A DNA stretch of 64,000 bases from Cryptomeria japonica (taxonomy: Eukaryota > Streptophyta > Pinopsida > Cupressales > Cupressaceae): NCBI RefSeq assembly GCF_030272615.1, contig NC_081414.1, forward strand, positions 523,946,137 through 524,010,136, given 5' to 3'. The notes under the pieces are model-generated. The model ran no database searches and had not been told where the DNA came from. It was given only the letters and a program-made list of their open reading frames with translations. Positions 12,403 to 23,815 of this stretch are shown piece after piece (positions within the stretch are counted from its first letter, which is position 1; every line of letters begins with the position of its first letter). The translations under genes and the position numbers were made by a program.

Positions 12403-13019
12403 AAATCGGAGAAAAGACAAGATTAGCATGAAGAGATTTGAAAGGAAATTTCAAATCAAGGATGACAATTATGACAAATTATGACAAATTGACACTTTCT
12501 ATGCAAGATTGATTGATTGATAATTATGACAAATTGCTATGTCAAAATTGATTGATTGACAATTATGACAAATTATGACAAATTTGCTATGTCATTCAGA
12601 TGAAATTAGGAGAAATATTAGAAAAATAGAAAATTAGATGAATTAGAAATTAGGAATTAGGAGAAATAGTAAATTGGAAAATTAGATAAATTAATTAATA
12701 ATTTTTCATTCATTAATTAATTCACAAAGAGGTAGGAATTAATTAGCCAATTAAATAAATATTTAATTGTGACAAGAAGACTTAGGATAAATAAATAAAT
12801 TATTTAACCTAGAGGGAGAAATGACAAACAAGGTTAAATGAATAAATCATGAAACCCTAGAAAATGCGAGGACAACAATTAGGTCTCTGACAAAAGATAA
12901 TTGATATCGATTCGATTTGACCATGATTTTGATTAACAAAGGACCAATGCTGACAAACGATTTGATTGATAAATGTGCCAATTGACAAGGAACAATGAAT
13001 AATTGATCCAAATTGACAT

Positions 13020-13230
13020 GATTGAGAAGGACGACAATCGATGACAAATCGATCGCAAGATTGAAAATGACAACGATCGATGACAAATCGATCGCAAAAT
13101 GACAAGATTGAAAATGTCAATGATCGATGACAAATCGATCGCAAGATGACAAGATTGATGACAAATTGATCGCAAAATGACAAGATTGACTACAGGACAA
13201 GGATCGATGATGAATCGATCGCAAGATGAC
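13020..13230. repeat. CGATCGATGACAAATCGATCGC repeat cluster in the Tat-C LTR
   Basis: The unit (GATCGATGACAAATCGATCG, then CAAGATGACAAGATTGA) recurs four to five times with variable spacing of about 50 bp. Each unit holds the palindromes CGATCG and ATCGAT. It lies in U3 and is absent from the deleted right LTR. Confidence 0.75.
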
Positions 13231-13537
13231 AAGATTGAAAAGAGGACAAAACCCTAATTAGGATTGACAATGTCCAAAATGATGACAAATGAACACGCAC
13301 ATTGATGCGACAGGATAAGATCGATCAAAATCATGACTGAAGATTGTTATTGACAAGACCAAATTTGAAAGTGAGACAAATGAAGAATGCAGAAAAAGGA
13401 CTTGATGCTCGCAAATGATAAAGACCAAGTGCGCAACATAGAAGAAATATTAATGCGACACAAGAACCCTAAAATAAGGCAATGCGCAAATGTTAAAGTA
13501 TGACTCCGCAAGCATTGACCATTTTTAGATGTCTACA

Positions 13538-13554
13538 TTTTGCCCCTCTTTGAG
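13538..13554 (-). promoter_or_regulatory. Tat-C polypurine tract
   Basis: The minus strand reads CTCAAAGAGGGGCAAAA directly before the LTR start. It is nearly identical to the Tat-1 tract at 33334-33347. Confidence 0.85.
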
Positions 13555-13910
13555 ACAATGCGATATTAAGTGTTGTTTCAAAGAACAATAATGAAAATGC
13601 CCCAGATAATGACAATGACATATGCATGCCCCCTCGAGGAATTGGCTGGAAACATCCAGAAAAGAGGCCAATTGATTGATAAGAATGATAGAAAATGATA
13701 GGAGCAAACAGACTGAAAATCGGGGATCGGATACACAAAGGACAAGCAATTGAAGGTGCAAAAGACCATGACCAGCATAAGATGGAGAGGGTGCACGTCC
13801 ATCTATGTACTGACAAAGATCTATAAATGAGACAAAGAGAGTGAAAAGAGCTCATTTGCACTAGCCAAAGAGGAGAATTTGTTGCTCTAGAAAAGGACGC
13901 TTGCAGAGAG

Positions 13911-16200
13911 ATGGCAAACATTCCAATGGTAGATCACCTCGGAGAACGTGTACGCATGTACAGACAACCAAATGACATGGGAGCAGTGGTATGTATCTCA
14001 AAATCCCATATTGTCAATTTTATGAATTTGACTTGCTTGCGAGACATTGCGGGGCCCACAGAGAATGCAGAAAGTGACTTCTACACCTATGTGAGCGCAT
14101 CCTATGCTTGTGTAGGGTATCCTGTGCTTGTGTAGGGTACACAGGTGCAAGTTGATGCAGCACAAGCGCAAGATACAACACACAGACGTAGTTGTGCACT
14201 GGGAACTCAAATTTGGTCAAAAACAGCATGCGAATGATCCGAAAAGGGGGATAAGGGTAGGATAGGTCAAAATAGATTAGAAACACCCTGATTTGGACAT
14301 GAAACAAGGAAATGCAGCCCGTAGGAGCAAACCCTAAAACTGACAAAATGTGCCCCAATTGTGATGCAGAGTCGACAGTATCCACTGATTACGTGGGAGA
14401 ACCGACCTGACTGCTTCATGTTACGACATAGACTCAGAAGCACGGATAGAGATACATTAGCAGGACTTGGATTATACTATATCACATTCATGCCCAAGAT
14501 TAGGGCAAACACAAGACTACTCACCGCATTGGCAGAGTGATGGCATTCAGAGACCTCCTCATTCCATCTGGCGACTGGAGAGGCGACTATGACACTAGAG
14601 GATGTATAGCGTATCCTCCGCATTCCGATTCATGGAGAGATGATAGAGTATAACCCAGTGACAGGGAGAGATGCTTTGTGCAGATTATTTGAGTGCGATG
14701 CAGATGATCTGGATATCGTAGAGAGGGAGATTGGTTGGGAGACCATGGCATCAAAGTATGATCGGTGATATGTAGTGATAGTAGTGGTTATAGCATGCCT
14801 ACTAGCAGGGGACAGACGAGGACATGGATTCCCTATTGGATGGGGAAGAGTGCTAGAGTGGATGGTGACAAAGGGGATGGTGTACGCATGGGGACCATGT
14901 GTACTTGCTATGCTATATTTTCAGCTGCATCAGATAGCATATCAAGGAGTGCAGACATTGAGCTATGGAGTCACACTGTTACAGGTATGGGCATTTGAGC
15001 ACATAGCCATATGTTGACCAATTGTAGAGAGACATGTATTACCACACCGCCCATATGTGTACTGCTATGGGGGAGCACTAAGACAGGGTCCTTTTGGATA
15101 CATATTGTATTGGCGACATGAGCTAGACTGATTGAGAGAGTTCACATGGAGGCCATATCTTGATTGCCCAGGATGGTCAGATGATAGTGATGAGCTACCG
15201 TATTGCAGATAGGAGAGATACCTGATTGGGAAACTAGTGAATCACCAGAGAGTGATTGAGATGTACCTACCAGAGAGAGTCAGATGACAGTTTGGAGAGA
15301 GGCAGGATGTACCTAGAGGGACTGCACACATTGCTCGATCTCATAGAGAGACGAGTCAATGGGGGAGGATGATTCAACCACACATAGCCTATGCCAACTT
15401 CACATAGCTACAGCGGAGATAGTGGGATTGGAGATCAGATGTGGTGGACGCCAGGACGACAGAGGAGTATGAGCGATGGTTTGCACGATGACGGCCAGTG
15501 CCATTGATAGATCCAGATATTCTAGTACCGAGGAGATAGGAGGACTTCCCACTCACTGGAGAGCAGGAGGGAGATGATGAGGATGAGGAGGATGAGGGAA
15601 GTGATGAGGATGAGGGTAGTGGTGAGGATGGAGATGATGAGGATGAAGATTACGAGCCAGATTCAGCCGATTAGGAGTCATTGCAGGATATACCCATAGA
15701 GCCAGAGATAGTTAGGATAGAGGAGATGTAGATGTGCAGGGCTACCATAGCGAGTCAGCATGATCACATTGCGACATTAGAGAGACAAAATGCTATCTTG
15801 AGGATAGAGCATGATCAATTCAGAGCAGAGATAGCTAGACTTACAGCGGCTCGAGATACAGCAATAGCCTAGGCACAACAAGAAGGGCAGAGAGTCACTG
15901 AGTACATTGGGTCGATTAGGGATGCCAGTGTACGTGAGATGGCACAGATGTTGGTAGAGACCAGAGAGGATATAAGCCATTGGAGGACACTATATGAGAG
16001 TGCAGTTCCACCAGAGTAGAGAGCAACATCATATCGGGCACGATCAAGGACAGAGAGAAGGGCATGCTCTCGGAGGTCAACGAGCAGCATGGGGGTGAGT
16101 GGACCTATGAGACCACCATAGCTAGGACTTGGGACAAGAGGGACATCATCCTTGAGACATGGTAGGGATGAGGAGGATAGAGGGAGTACCCAGTGATAGA
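13911..16200 (+). pseudogene. Plant mobile domain (PMD)-like pseudogene, antisense inside Tat-C
   Basis: One plus-strand frame can be followed for about 2.3 kb from ATG 13911. It contains GLGLYYITFMPKIRANTRLL and FHLATGEATMTLEDV, then RILRIPIHGEMIEYNP, which is the characteristic core of the plant mobile domain family. A hydrophobic stretch (CVLAMLYFQLHQIAYQG), WRPYL, a Glu/Asp-rich tract (15545-15660) and a coiled-coil tail (15740-16010) follow. About twenty in-frame stops interrupt it, all TAG or TGA, yet I see no frameshift. PMD ORFs are known from plant transposons, and antisense ORFs are known in Tat elements (family knowledge). Its location downstream of the coding part and antisense to the element fits that pattern. 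Confidence 0.75.
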
Positions 16201-16259
16201 GGCACGTACTTCTTATGACAGAGAGAGATGTAGTTTGACATTTATGTAGTCAGCCTGCG

Positions 16260-17340
16260 GGCCATACTTAGGACAGACAGTCCAATTTTGTACTCCGACA
16301 TTATTTTGATATATGATATGATATGCAACTATATGATGGGATGCAATGTGTTATGGCTTATGTTTATGTTCCATGTATGGATGGCTTATGCACTATTTAT
16401 GTACCTTGGATGTTTGTGTTTTGGATGCATTTATAAGATGAAATGGATAAAATGCTTGATGTGATGTTTGATGCAAATGTACTAATCAATGAATGCAGGA
16501 TGCAGCTTATATGTTTGGAGATCAGAGAACTAGACCAAACTGACTACTTGAACTGATGGAAGAAATGTTAGTAAGAAGAAATGAGACAAAGGACAGTTAG
16601 AGATGAAGAAGAACTTTCTTTCACTAATGCACTTTGTAGGTGAGAACCTTTATTTAATGTAGCAAAACGGATGCATAGCATCATGGCATTGAAAGCCAGA
16701 GCTGAAACGCAACCCCTTTTGCAAAATACAGACACATCGTACACAAGGAATGAGTGAAGCATCCTAGGGTGCATACATCAAGGATTGAGGTATGTGCGAC
16801 GTTCATAAAGCGAACGTACTTATCACAGACACCCAATGATATAGTTGCCCCAGTTTGCGACAAACATTCCACAAACAGCAAACAAAACAAAGAAAAGAAA
16901 AAGGGACCATGAACCATCCCGGTCACTCTAAATCACTCAGTGACATCATCGAGCAACATAGGAACATGATCGAAGATAAATCAATAAATGATAAGACTTG
17001 CTAATTCCAACAAGTCAAACAAACATCTTGATCTTCATTGTCAAAAGTTGAAAGTGTTGATAGGACGATCATGTTGTCTAGTTTCAGGACATGTGGTACC
17101 CTGTCTAAGACAAGACACAATCTGGTTTCGAGTATACCACACCCTGTATAAGACCCATGATAATGTGACAAGGACAGATAATGTTGATGCTGATGTTCGA
17201 TTGATAAGACAATGTTGATCAGTTTGAATGCTTGGTTTGATTGAAAAAGTTCATCTGTGAATTGCGTGATTTCATTAAAGCATAATGTGTGATTGCGTGT
17301 CACTAGAGGTATCCTCAATGATCTGTCTATGCACAAAGGG
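16260..17340. other. Tat-C interior, no gene seen
   Basis: This AT-rich stretch lies between the PMD pseudogene and the T-rich minisatellite. Only short ORFs (up to about 110 codons) are present, and they have no recognisable content. Nothing resembling RT, integrase or RNase H appears on either strand. Confidence 0.6.
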
Positions 17341-17344
17341 GATC

Positions 17345-17690
17345 TTTTTTTTTTTTTTTGTTTTGCTTTTCGAGTTTGTACAATTTTTTTGTGTTCATTT
17401 TTTCAGGACTTTATTTGACTTTTTGAAGGGATTTATTTCAGGATAGTTTTTGATTTTTTAGGGATTATTTCAGGACATTTTTTTGATTTTTTTGGATTAT
17501 TTCAAGACATTTTTTGATGTTTTTGGATTTATTTCAGGACATTTTTCAATTTTTTATGTTTTTTTCAAGACACTAATTGATTTTTAGAGATTTTTTTAGG
17601 ACATTATATGAATGTTTTAGGGATTTTTTCAGGATATTTTTTGAATTTTTTTGGATTTTTTCAGGACATTTTTCAATTTTTATGATTTTG
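17345..17690 (-). repeat. A-rich hairpin minisatellite of Tat-C
   Basis: On the minus strand the unit is close to AAAATCCAAAAACATTC then AAAAAATGTCCTGA, about 30-33 bp, with roughly ten degenerate copies. ACATT and AATGT in each unit are inverted. The Tat-G region 62228-62320 has the same unit, on the corresponding side of the CTGGGGGCAA motif. Confidence 0.75.
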
Positions 17691-17700
17691 CCCCCAGTGT
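17682..17700 (-). promoter_or_regulatory. Internal purine-tract-like motif of Tat-C
   Basis: The minus strand reads ACACTGGGGGCAAAATCAT. The same ACTGGGGGCAA word occurs downstream of pol in Tat-1 (31324-31337) and Tat-G (62140-62150). It could act as a second polypurine tract. Confidence 0.55.
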
Positions 17701-18174
17701 CTAGCAAGGCAAGGAATATGACAGGTGAATAAATAGGCTTGCTAAAATGATGGTGGATAGAGGGAAGACAGAGGCCTTCTATTATGGAGACAATACGGAT
17801 GCAATTTTCAAGGGCTATTGTGTGATGGGACAAGAGACTGGATATGACAATGTAAAGCAGTGACACGGCATGAGGGACATGTCAAGAGGTTTTTGAAACC
17901 ATGTTTAAATTTTGCATCCTTATGTCAGATCAAGATCAAGGGACATAAAGAGTGTATGGATAGTGATAAGATATGGATAGGATAAGCAAGACCAAGAATG
18001 GATAAGGGATAGTGGCAGAAAGTTGCAATAAGATAGGGAATATGGATGAAAGGTTGTAATAAGCAAATGGATAAAGACCAAAAGCTATGATGGACTAAAA
18101 GCTGCAAACAAGATGCATGATGCTAATGATGATCGTCACCCTTGTCAAGATCAAAGGTGGAAAGAGGAAATGGA

Positions 18175-18330
18175 CATGAGGGACAATAGGATATGAAGGG
18201 TAATGACAAGGGTTCGATAGGATAATGAAGTGTAATAGGATATGATAGGATAATGAAGGGTAATAGGATATGACTGGATAATGAAGGGTAATAGGATATG
18301 ACTGGATAATGAAGGGTAATAGGACAAAAG
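18175..18330. repeat. GGATAATGAAGGGTAATAGGATATGA minisatellite
   Basis: There are about five copies of a 26-27 bp unit in Tat-C, and the last two full copies are nearly identical. ORFs over it (85-87 codons on the minus strand) are repeat translations. Confidence 0.85.
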
Positions 18331-18395
18331 GATATGATAAGATAAAACCTGTCCCCAAGTACGGTATGCAAGAAGTTCATAGATTACACATGATG

Positions 18396-18457
18396 CCTGC
18401 TTGCTAGGTTTTCATCACGGTACTTGCCCAAGGCACCTGTTTGCTAGGTTTTCACCA
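18396..18457 (-). promoter_or_regulatory. Conserved post-coding motif of Tat elements, two copies
   Basis: On the minus strand GGTGAAAACCTAGCAA (18442-18457) and GATGAAAACCTAGCAA (18402-18417) are about 40 bp apart. The near-identical word GGTGAAAACCTGGCAA follows pol in Tat-1 (31129-31144) and Tat-G (61955-61970). Confidence 0.6.
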
Positions 18458-18712
18458 GTGGACGAATTATTTTTGCTTTACTTTTTTTTTTCTTTTGTCT
18501 TTTTTTTTTTCACTTTTTTTTATTTTGTATTTTGACTTTTTCAATAGAAGTTGGACACATGATAGGGGATGGAAGAAGGACTCAAGCGTGTTTTTTTTTC
18601 TTTTTTTTTTGGATAGTAGCCTTAAAAAAAATGGACCATGACCTTTAAAAGTATGCTCAAAGACGTTGGTAGGATAAGGACATGGAAAAAGAGATGAAAT
18701 TAAGGCAAGGAT

Positions 18713-19360
18713 TTATGTAAAGGATGGGATCAAAGGGATCGAAGGATGGAAAATATGCATTGGATAATAGATAGGGTATTGGAAGAATTGGGCTTGAGTG
18801 GATAGAAATGTTGGCAAGATTGACATTGGCACACACCTTGAGGGGTGATGGATTGATGGAGGAAAGATGTGCTTTGGATATGGAGATTTTGATGGAGGAA
18901 TAGCTTGGGATTTGTGAGATTTGGATGGAGAAATAACTTGGGATTTTGGGACATAAGAGCCCAAAATGGATGAAGAAGGTGATGGAGGAACAAATTTGAG
19001 AGGGTTGGATGGAGGAATAGCAACTTTGGATGCCAAGTTGGATGTTTCTTTAGGCTTTTGTGCTTCAAGGAGCCGCTTAGGGATCCACATGGTTTTTGAT
19101 TTTTCATGCTTTTGTGATTCCTTGGAGTGCATTCCTTGCACAAGGGATTTAGGAACCCATATACATTTTGACTTTGCTTTATTTTTCTTAGTGGGCCTTT
19201 GTGGCCTTTTGGATATTTCTTTTTCTTTATAGATCATATTGTTCTTTGTTTTGACATGTCGATTATATTGGACATGTTGATCTTTGAATACATGTGGATT
19301 TCTAGACTTATGACTTTTATACTTGGCATCCAAATTGCTTGGAGGGGGAAAGGAATGCAT
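18713..19360 (-). CDS. Tat-C ORF D: Lys/Ser/Pro-rich protein of unknown function
   Basis: It is open for 215 codons on the minus strand. The N-terminal half is basic, and a repeated phrase appears twice (CIWVPKSLVQGM and TMWIPKRLLEAQ, about 30 residues apart). The C-terminal half is Ser/Pro-rich with repeats of the type K-S-H-K-S-Q-A-I-P-P-S. It probably continues ORF C, separated by a short gap with stops. No catalytic motif is visible. Position suggests a gag-like or accessory product, but this is not shown by the sequence. Confidence 0.4.
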   Translation of the reverse strand: MHSFPPPSNLDAKYKSHKSRNPHVFKDQHVQYNRHVKTKNNMIYKEKEISKRPQRPTKKNKAKSKCIWVPKSLVQGMHSKESQKHEKSKTMWIPKRLLEAQKPKETSNLASKVAIPPSNPLKFVPPSPSSSILGSYVPKSQVISPSKSHKSQAIPPSKSPYPKHIFPPSIHHPSRCVPMSILPTFLSTQAQFFQYPIYYPMHIFHPSIPLIPSFT

Positions 19361-19396
19361 GGATGAATATGAATGAAATGGAGTTCTTTTGGATGA

Positions 19397-20860
19397 CTAG
19401 AAGGTTCTCAAAGATGTGTGCCTTTGTTGACCTTGCCTAGAGGACGAAGGGATATAAGGACCTAAGATGGATGGAAAGTATGATGGGGAAGGCATATGTT
19501 TTGATTTTGATGGAGGGATACCAACGTCTTGAGAGTGAGTTGTGTAGACATGACCCTTAAGATCTTCTTTGATATGGAGGGGTTCTTTCTCATGAAGGTC
19601 TACTCCTTTGCCTTTATGAATATGTTGACTTGAAGGATACTCTTTTCTTTGGGAAGAAGATGCGAGTCCATTATGATGTGGATATGATATGAGAGAAATA
19701 ATGAGATCTTGAAGTGGATCAGATTGTACCAAAGTGGAAGAACCCATTATGCATGTCAAGGGTTCATGAACATCTTGCACTGACACGTTAGAATCATGAG
19801 GGGGATTAGGATCATGAGGGGGACTAGGATTGTGTAGTGGACATGGTTCAATGACAGGCTCTTCAAGAGATGGAATGGGAGAAATAATGGGATCATCAAA
19901 AGAAATGCGATCTTGGAGTGTATATGGAGCATCAAGACAAGGAGATGGAGGAACAAAAGGATCTTGTGGAGGATTTAAAGGAATAATAGGGTATTGTGTT
20001 GGAAATGAATTTGGAAGGATACTTTGATCTTGACAAGGAGGAAGATCATTGGATTCCTCTTTAAAGGTGCTTTTCTCTTGACTTTTAATGGAATCATCGA
20101 AAAAGATGGAAGGGATATCTTGATCTTTCTTAGGAAGTGGAATGTCAATGGGATTTGAAAGGACATTTTTTTCATGAAATGGAATGGGATCATTTGGGAT
20201 TGGATGGACTAGGATATCTTGATCTTGCTCAAGGAATGGAGTGTCAATAGGACTTTGGATAGGATGGACAAGAATACGGGAATCATCATGAGTGTCTGGG
20301 AACATGGAGTCTTGGTCAACAATTGGATGGGATGATAAGGTTTCAAGATCTTGATCTTGATCTGTTTTAAGACACATTTCTTCATGCTCTAAATTATCCT
20401 CTTGACATGGGGTTGGACTTTGGATATGCATGGGGGATTTTGGCAAGGAATAAATGTTTTGGCATGAAGGAAATACACTTTGAACATTTGTGATGGATTC
20501 TGGCAAGGAATCAATGCTTGAACATGAGGAAGAGGGACTTCGAACGGGGTCCTCTAAAATAGTTAATGGCAATAAAGTGCATGGTGGCATTGGGTCTTGT
20601 ATTTCTGAAACATGACAAGGATGTGCATCATGAATTGGATTATCTTGGCAATAAATTATGGATAGTCCTTGAATAATGTCATCCTTGGGTGTATTGTTTG
20701 ATGACGACAATATGGAAGGTTCTTGTGAAACTTCTAAAGGTGTAGGGATAGATGCCATTGGAGAGTCAATTTGTTTGTGGGGGGATGAGGCATTGCTAGA
20801 CATAAGTGTATTATTTTGATCTTCCTCAAAGAACTCACTTGGTAATTTCCTTAAGATCAT
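19397..20860 (-). CDS. Tat-C ORF C: 487-codon Pro/Ser/Asp-rich protein of unknown function
   Basis: This is the longest open frame in Tat-C and is free of stops over 1.46 kb, starting MILRKLPSEFFEEDQ. It is strongly biased to Pro, Ser, Asp and Gln, with recurring phrases such as DQDILVHPI, P-I-P and HDPNPPHD, suggesting an extended and probably disordered protein. An upstream in-frame remnant (near 20890, KKGGFIA) suggests that the original protein began further right. It occupies the place of gag-pol between the leader and the conserved post-coding motif. I do not recognise a family. Confidence 0.5.
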   Translation of the reverse strand: MILRKLPSEFFEEDQNNTLMSSNASSPHKQIDSPMASIPTPLEVSQEPSILSSSNNTPKDDIIQGLSIIYCQDNPIHDAHPCHVSEIQDPMPPCTLLPLTILEDPVRSPSSSCSSIDSLPESITNVQSVFPSCQNIYSLPKSPMHIQSPTPCQEDNLEHEEMCLKTDQDQDLETLSSHPIVDQDSMFPDTHDDSRILVHPIQSPIDTPFLEQDQDILVHPIPNDPIPFHEKNVLSNPIDIPLPKKDQDIPSIFFDDSIKSQEKSTFKEESNDLPPCQDQSILPNSFPTQYPIIPLNPPQDPFVPPSPCLDAPYTLQDRISFDDPIISPIPSLEEPVIEPCPLHNPSPPHDPNPPHDSNVSVQDVHEPLTCIMGSSTLVQSDPLQDLIISLISYPHHNGLASSSQRKEYPSSQHIHKGKGVDLHEKEPLHIKEDLKGHVYTTHSQDVGIPPSKSKHMPSPSYFPSILGPYIPSSSRQGQQRHTSLRTF

Positions 20861-20932
20861 TGCAATAAAGCCACCTTTCTTTCAAGGTTTTGACATAGTT
20901 GTATATAGAATTTGAACTTGTTTAGCAAGAAT

Positions 20933-21637
20933 CTAGTCTTGGTTTGATGTCATGTTTTGATATTGGACTTGGTTCAATTGTTCTGACATGTTTGAAACTT
21001 GGCTTGGTGTGGGCTGCAAGTTTTGTTTTTGAATATTTGGTTGTGGTTGTTGACATTGATTTGTTGATTGAACTTGTTGATATTCCACCATTGGTTGAAC
21101 TATTTGTGGACATTGTATAGTTGGTTGGACATATTTCTGAAATTGAACCATTGGTTGTATTGGTTGTATAAGTTGAACAATTGGTTGAACCATTGGTTGT
21201 ATTGGTTCAAAATCTGATTGATATTAAACACCTTCTTGTTCTTGTTGTGGAGGCACATAATGTTGAAATTGATGTTGTCTCTTTTCTTGAAATTGTTTCA
21301 TCATCTCTATTTGGGAGAGGAGAGCTGGTATGTCTGATCGTTCAAGAAGAGATCTTACATCAATTGGCTCAATATTTGGATTTCGACTTGGAAATTTTTG
21401 AAACATTTTGGACATTTGTGATCTATTCTTCTCAATGTTTTTCACTCTTTGTTCCAATATCTCATTTTCTTGAACTAGTTTTTCCTCTAGTTTTTGTATT
21501 TGGAGACTTGTTTCATCATAAAAAGTTTGATCAATGTTGCTTTGTTGTTGGGTTGGATAGAATTGTGATTGCATTGTCAGTTGATATGTCAAACTTTGTT
21601 GCATCATTGGTGCTTGGAACCTTGTTTCAATAGACAT
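20933..21637 (-). pseudogene. Tat-C ORFs A and B: Gln-rich, coiled-coil N-terminal part
   Basis: Two adjacent minus-strand frames are seen. ORF A (21637-21224, 137 codons) starts MSIETRFQAPMMQQ and has a coiled coil (KLEEKLVQENEILEQRVKNI), then RSLLERSDIPALLSQIEMMK and a Gln-rich end. ORF B (21193-20933) is a degenerate Gln/Pro repeat (IQPMVQ, VQPTIQ, IVQPMV) with 10-15 bp periodicity. With ORFs C and D they may be pieces of one former protein of roughly 950 residues. Its start is near 21637 because upstream sequence is rich in stops. Such Gln-rich N-termini occur in some plant retroelement Gag proteins, but no capsid domain is recognisable here. Confidence 0.4.
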
Positions 21638-21639
21638 GT

Positions 21640-23560
21640 CACTATGAAATGTTTTTGGGATTTTTGATTTTAAAAGGATGATGTATGATATGCAACTAAA
21701 TGCAACCTAAATAGATGAAAATGCAATCTATGACAAGAATGCAACCTATGTTTTTGGTTGTTTTTCAAGATTTTGACAAACTCATGAATGCAATTCTAAA
21801 AATGAGACCCTTAGGAAATTGAAATGACGTCTAGACCTCAAAGGACAAAAGGACCAAGTGACAAAAGGACAAAATGACAATGTCTCCCCTATATGCTTGG
21901 ATACTAAGCTAGGTTTGACCAAATGACATTGATGACAAAAAGACAAAAGTTTGATAAGGTCTAGACTTCCTAACAATAACTTAGGGTTTATCAAATATTT
22001 GTATTACTCAAGTATGACAAAACCTAGTCTTGACACTATATGCAAAGGGACAATTACTATGCAAATGACCCTAATATGATATGATATGATAATGACCTAA
22101 TCTTAATGAAGAGACCTAGGGTATGCAAATGTGACCTAATGTTATGAGGACAAAGATGCAAATGCAAATGTATGACAATGTCAACCTAAGGCAAAACCTA
22201 AGGTTGAATGATGAAATGGTATTACTCTAATGCAAGAGGACACATGCAAATGGATGACCCTTATTGATATGCAAAGGAGTATGACCTAGGTGAAACCTAA
22301 CCTTGGTAGTTGACAATGAATTTGCAAAATGAAAACCTATGATGAACCTAAATCTAAGTGACATGAATGTTGAGACAAGATTTTAAAAAATGTTTGACAA
22401 CCATGTTTGAAGGTGTTTTGAACTTTGTTGAATGAAATACTCTTGGTTTTAACCTTGTTTTGAATCAATTTGTCTTGTTTTTGAAATGAGACACAACTCA
22501 ACTTTTGACAAGTAAAGAAGACAAGATATTTTAACTTAAACTCAAGACAATCATACTCATTCACACATTTCTTATGGTAGGTAAGGATAGTAGGTACTTG
22601 AGAGGTAGACTCGTTATGGGATTCAAGGAGAATACATAGATGCTTGATGCCATGGGCTCCCCTCCACAACACTCACTTCTTAGGACAGCCAAGCATCAGT
22701 CCCCATGGAAATCTCCCCATGGCAAACTTAGTATCTCTTCCAAGTATCCAAACTCCTCCTTCTCAAGCAACTAGAGGGATTTTGGCCTCTAAATACAAGG
22801 TGTTTAATAAGGATTTCTATTAAGCGCTACTCCTTGGTGTCACGCAAGCATGATTGAGACATAGGCCCACCAAGATACCAAACAAATGTAGTCGCGCAAG
22901 CATGATTTAGACTGTGAGGCCCTACTTAGATGTTGATATGAGAAAGAGTCCAAGGGTCATCACTTCCCAAGTGACTACAATTCACACGTACCCCTTCCTT
23001 CAAAGCTTTCACCCATCAGGTATTTATTTATAGTGAGTTAGAATGCCAAGGTACTCTAGTTGTGCTCACTTTGGGTCGTTCCCTTCTCACAATTGTCACT
23101 TGCTTGCAAAAGAAAGCAAATGGTCGGGAAGGTAGGCCCTCTAAAGGTAACAAACATTCCAAAAAATGAGAATGGTATTGAAGGTCTGGATTTCTTATCA
23201 CCCTAAGAAGGATGAGAGCATACTCTCCTACTCCAATGTCAAACTCAACAAGCAAAGTGAACACATGTTCATTCCATCCTACTTAGCAAACATACTAGGT
23301 GCCTAATTAAAAATCACAAACATAAAGTTTGGTTGGAATATAAGGCAACCTACAAAATCACTAAGTTAGGAGTTTGATTTGTTTGGTCTTTGACTAGCGA
23401 ACCTGCAAAAAATTTGTTAGTAGTTTCATTTTTGTCTTTGCCATGCGTAATGCCAAGGTGCTGCACAAAGAATCAGTACTAAAGAAAAACCAAAATGCAG
23501 AAATAGAATGCAAAACAAAGTACTTTGCAAGTAAAAACACTGCTTTTTACCTCTGTTTCT
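21640..23560 (-). other. Tat-C leader (5' untranslated), hairpin-rich, no gene
   Basis: It lies between the primer-proximal array and ORF A in transcription order. It is AT-rich with many ATGs and no coding signal. A more GC-rich portion has perfect inverted repeats: GATGCTTG/CAAGCATC (22639-22646 and 22690-22697) and CTTGGTG/CACCAAG (22833-22839 and 22868-22874). CCATGG is also duplicated near 22705-22722. The phrase CGCAAGCATGATT is duplicated near 22842 and 22894. Confidence 0.5.
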
Positions 23561-23565
23561 GGCCT

Positions 23566-23726
23566 TACACAGGCACAGAGTGTCTTACATAGGCATAGGA
23601 TGCAGTAACACAGGCACAAAATGAAGTAACATAGGCACAGATCCCTTTGTCACAGGCATAGAATGTAGTAACACAGGCACAGATCCCTTGACACGGGCAC
23701 AAAACTCTCCTACACAGGCGCAGAAG
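23566..23726 (-). repeat. Primer-proximal short-motif array of Tat-C
   Basis: On the plus strand ACACAGGCACAGA and close variants occur eight times, about every 20 bp. The array is about 90 bp from the primer site, within the leader. Confidence 0.85.
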
Positions 23727-23815
23727 TGCCCAGAAAGCCCTGAGTTACCCTGTTTCTTGGGTTTTTCACCTGCAAATCAACTCAAAAGCACTCAAAAGCA
23801 TGGTTAGGGGGTTAG

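Larger units (their letters stand above)
12063..13537 (-). repeat. Tat-C 3' LTR (left, full-length copy, 1475 bp)
   Basis: On the minus strand it starts TGTAGACATCTAAAAATGG, close to the LTR starts of Tat-1 (33348) and Tat-G (50279). It holds a candidate TATA box at 12392-12402 and a cluster of ATCGATCG-containing repeats at about 13020-13230, upstream of that TATA box. The other LTR lacks both. Confidence 0.9.

Noticed and set aside
14020-14385. 121-codon minus-strand ORF opposite the PMD pseudogene
   Set aside because: No protein-like features; the plus-strand PMD frame explains the region better.
18123-18380. Minus-strand ORFs of 85-87 codons rich in Tyr, Pro and Ile
   Set aside because: Translations of the GGATAATGAAGGGTAATAGG minisatellite.
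21181-21633. 150-codon plus-strand ORF
   Set aside because: A shadow of the Gln-rich minus-strand ORF A/B; Gln codons on one strand read as Leu and Val codons on the other.
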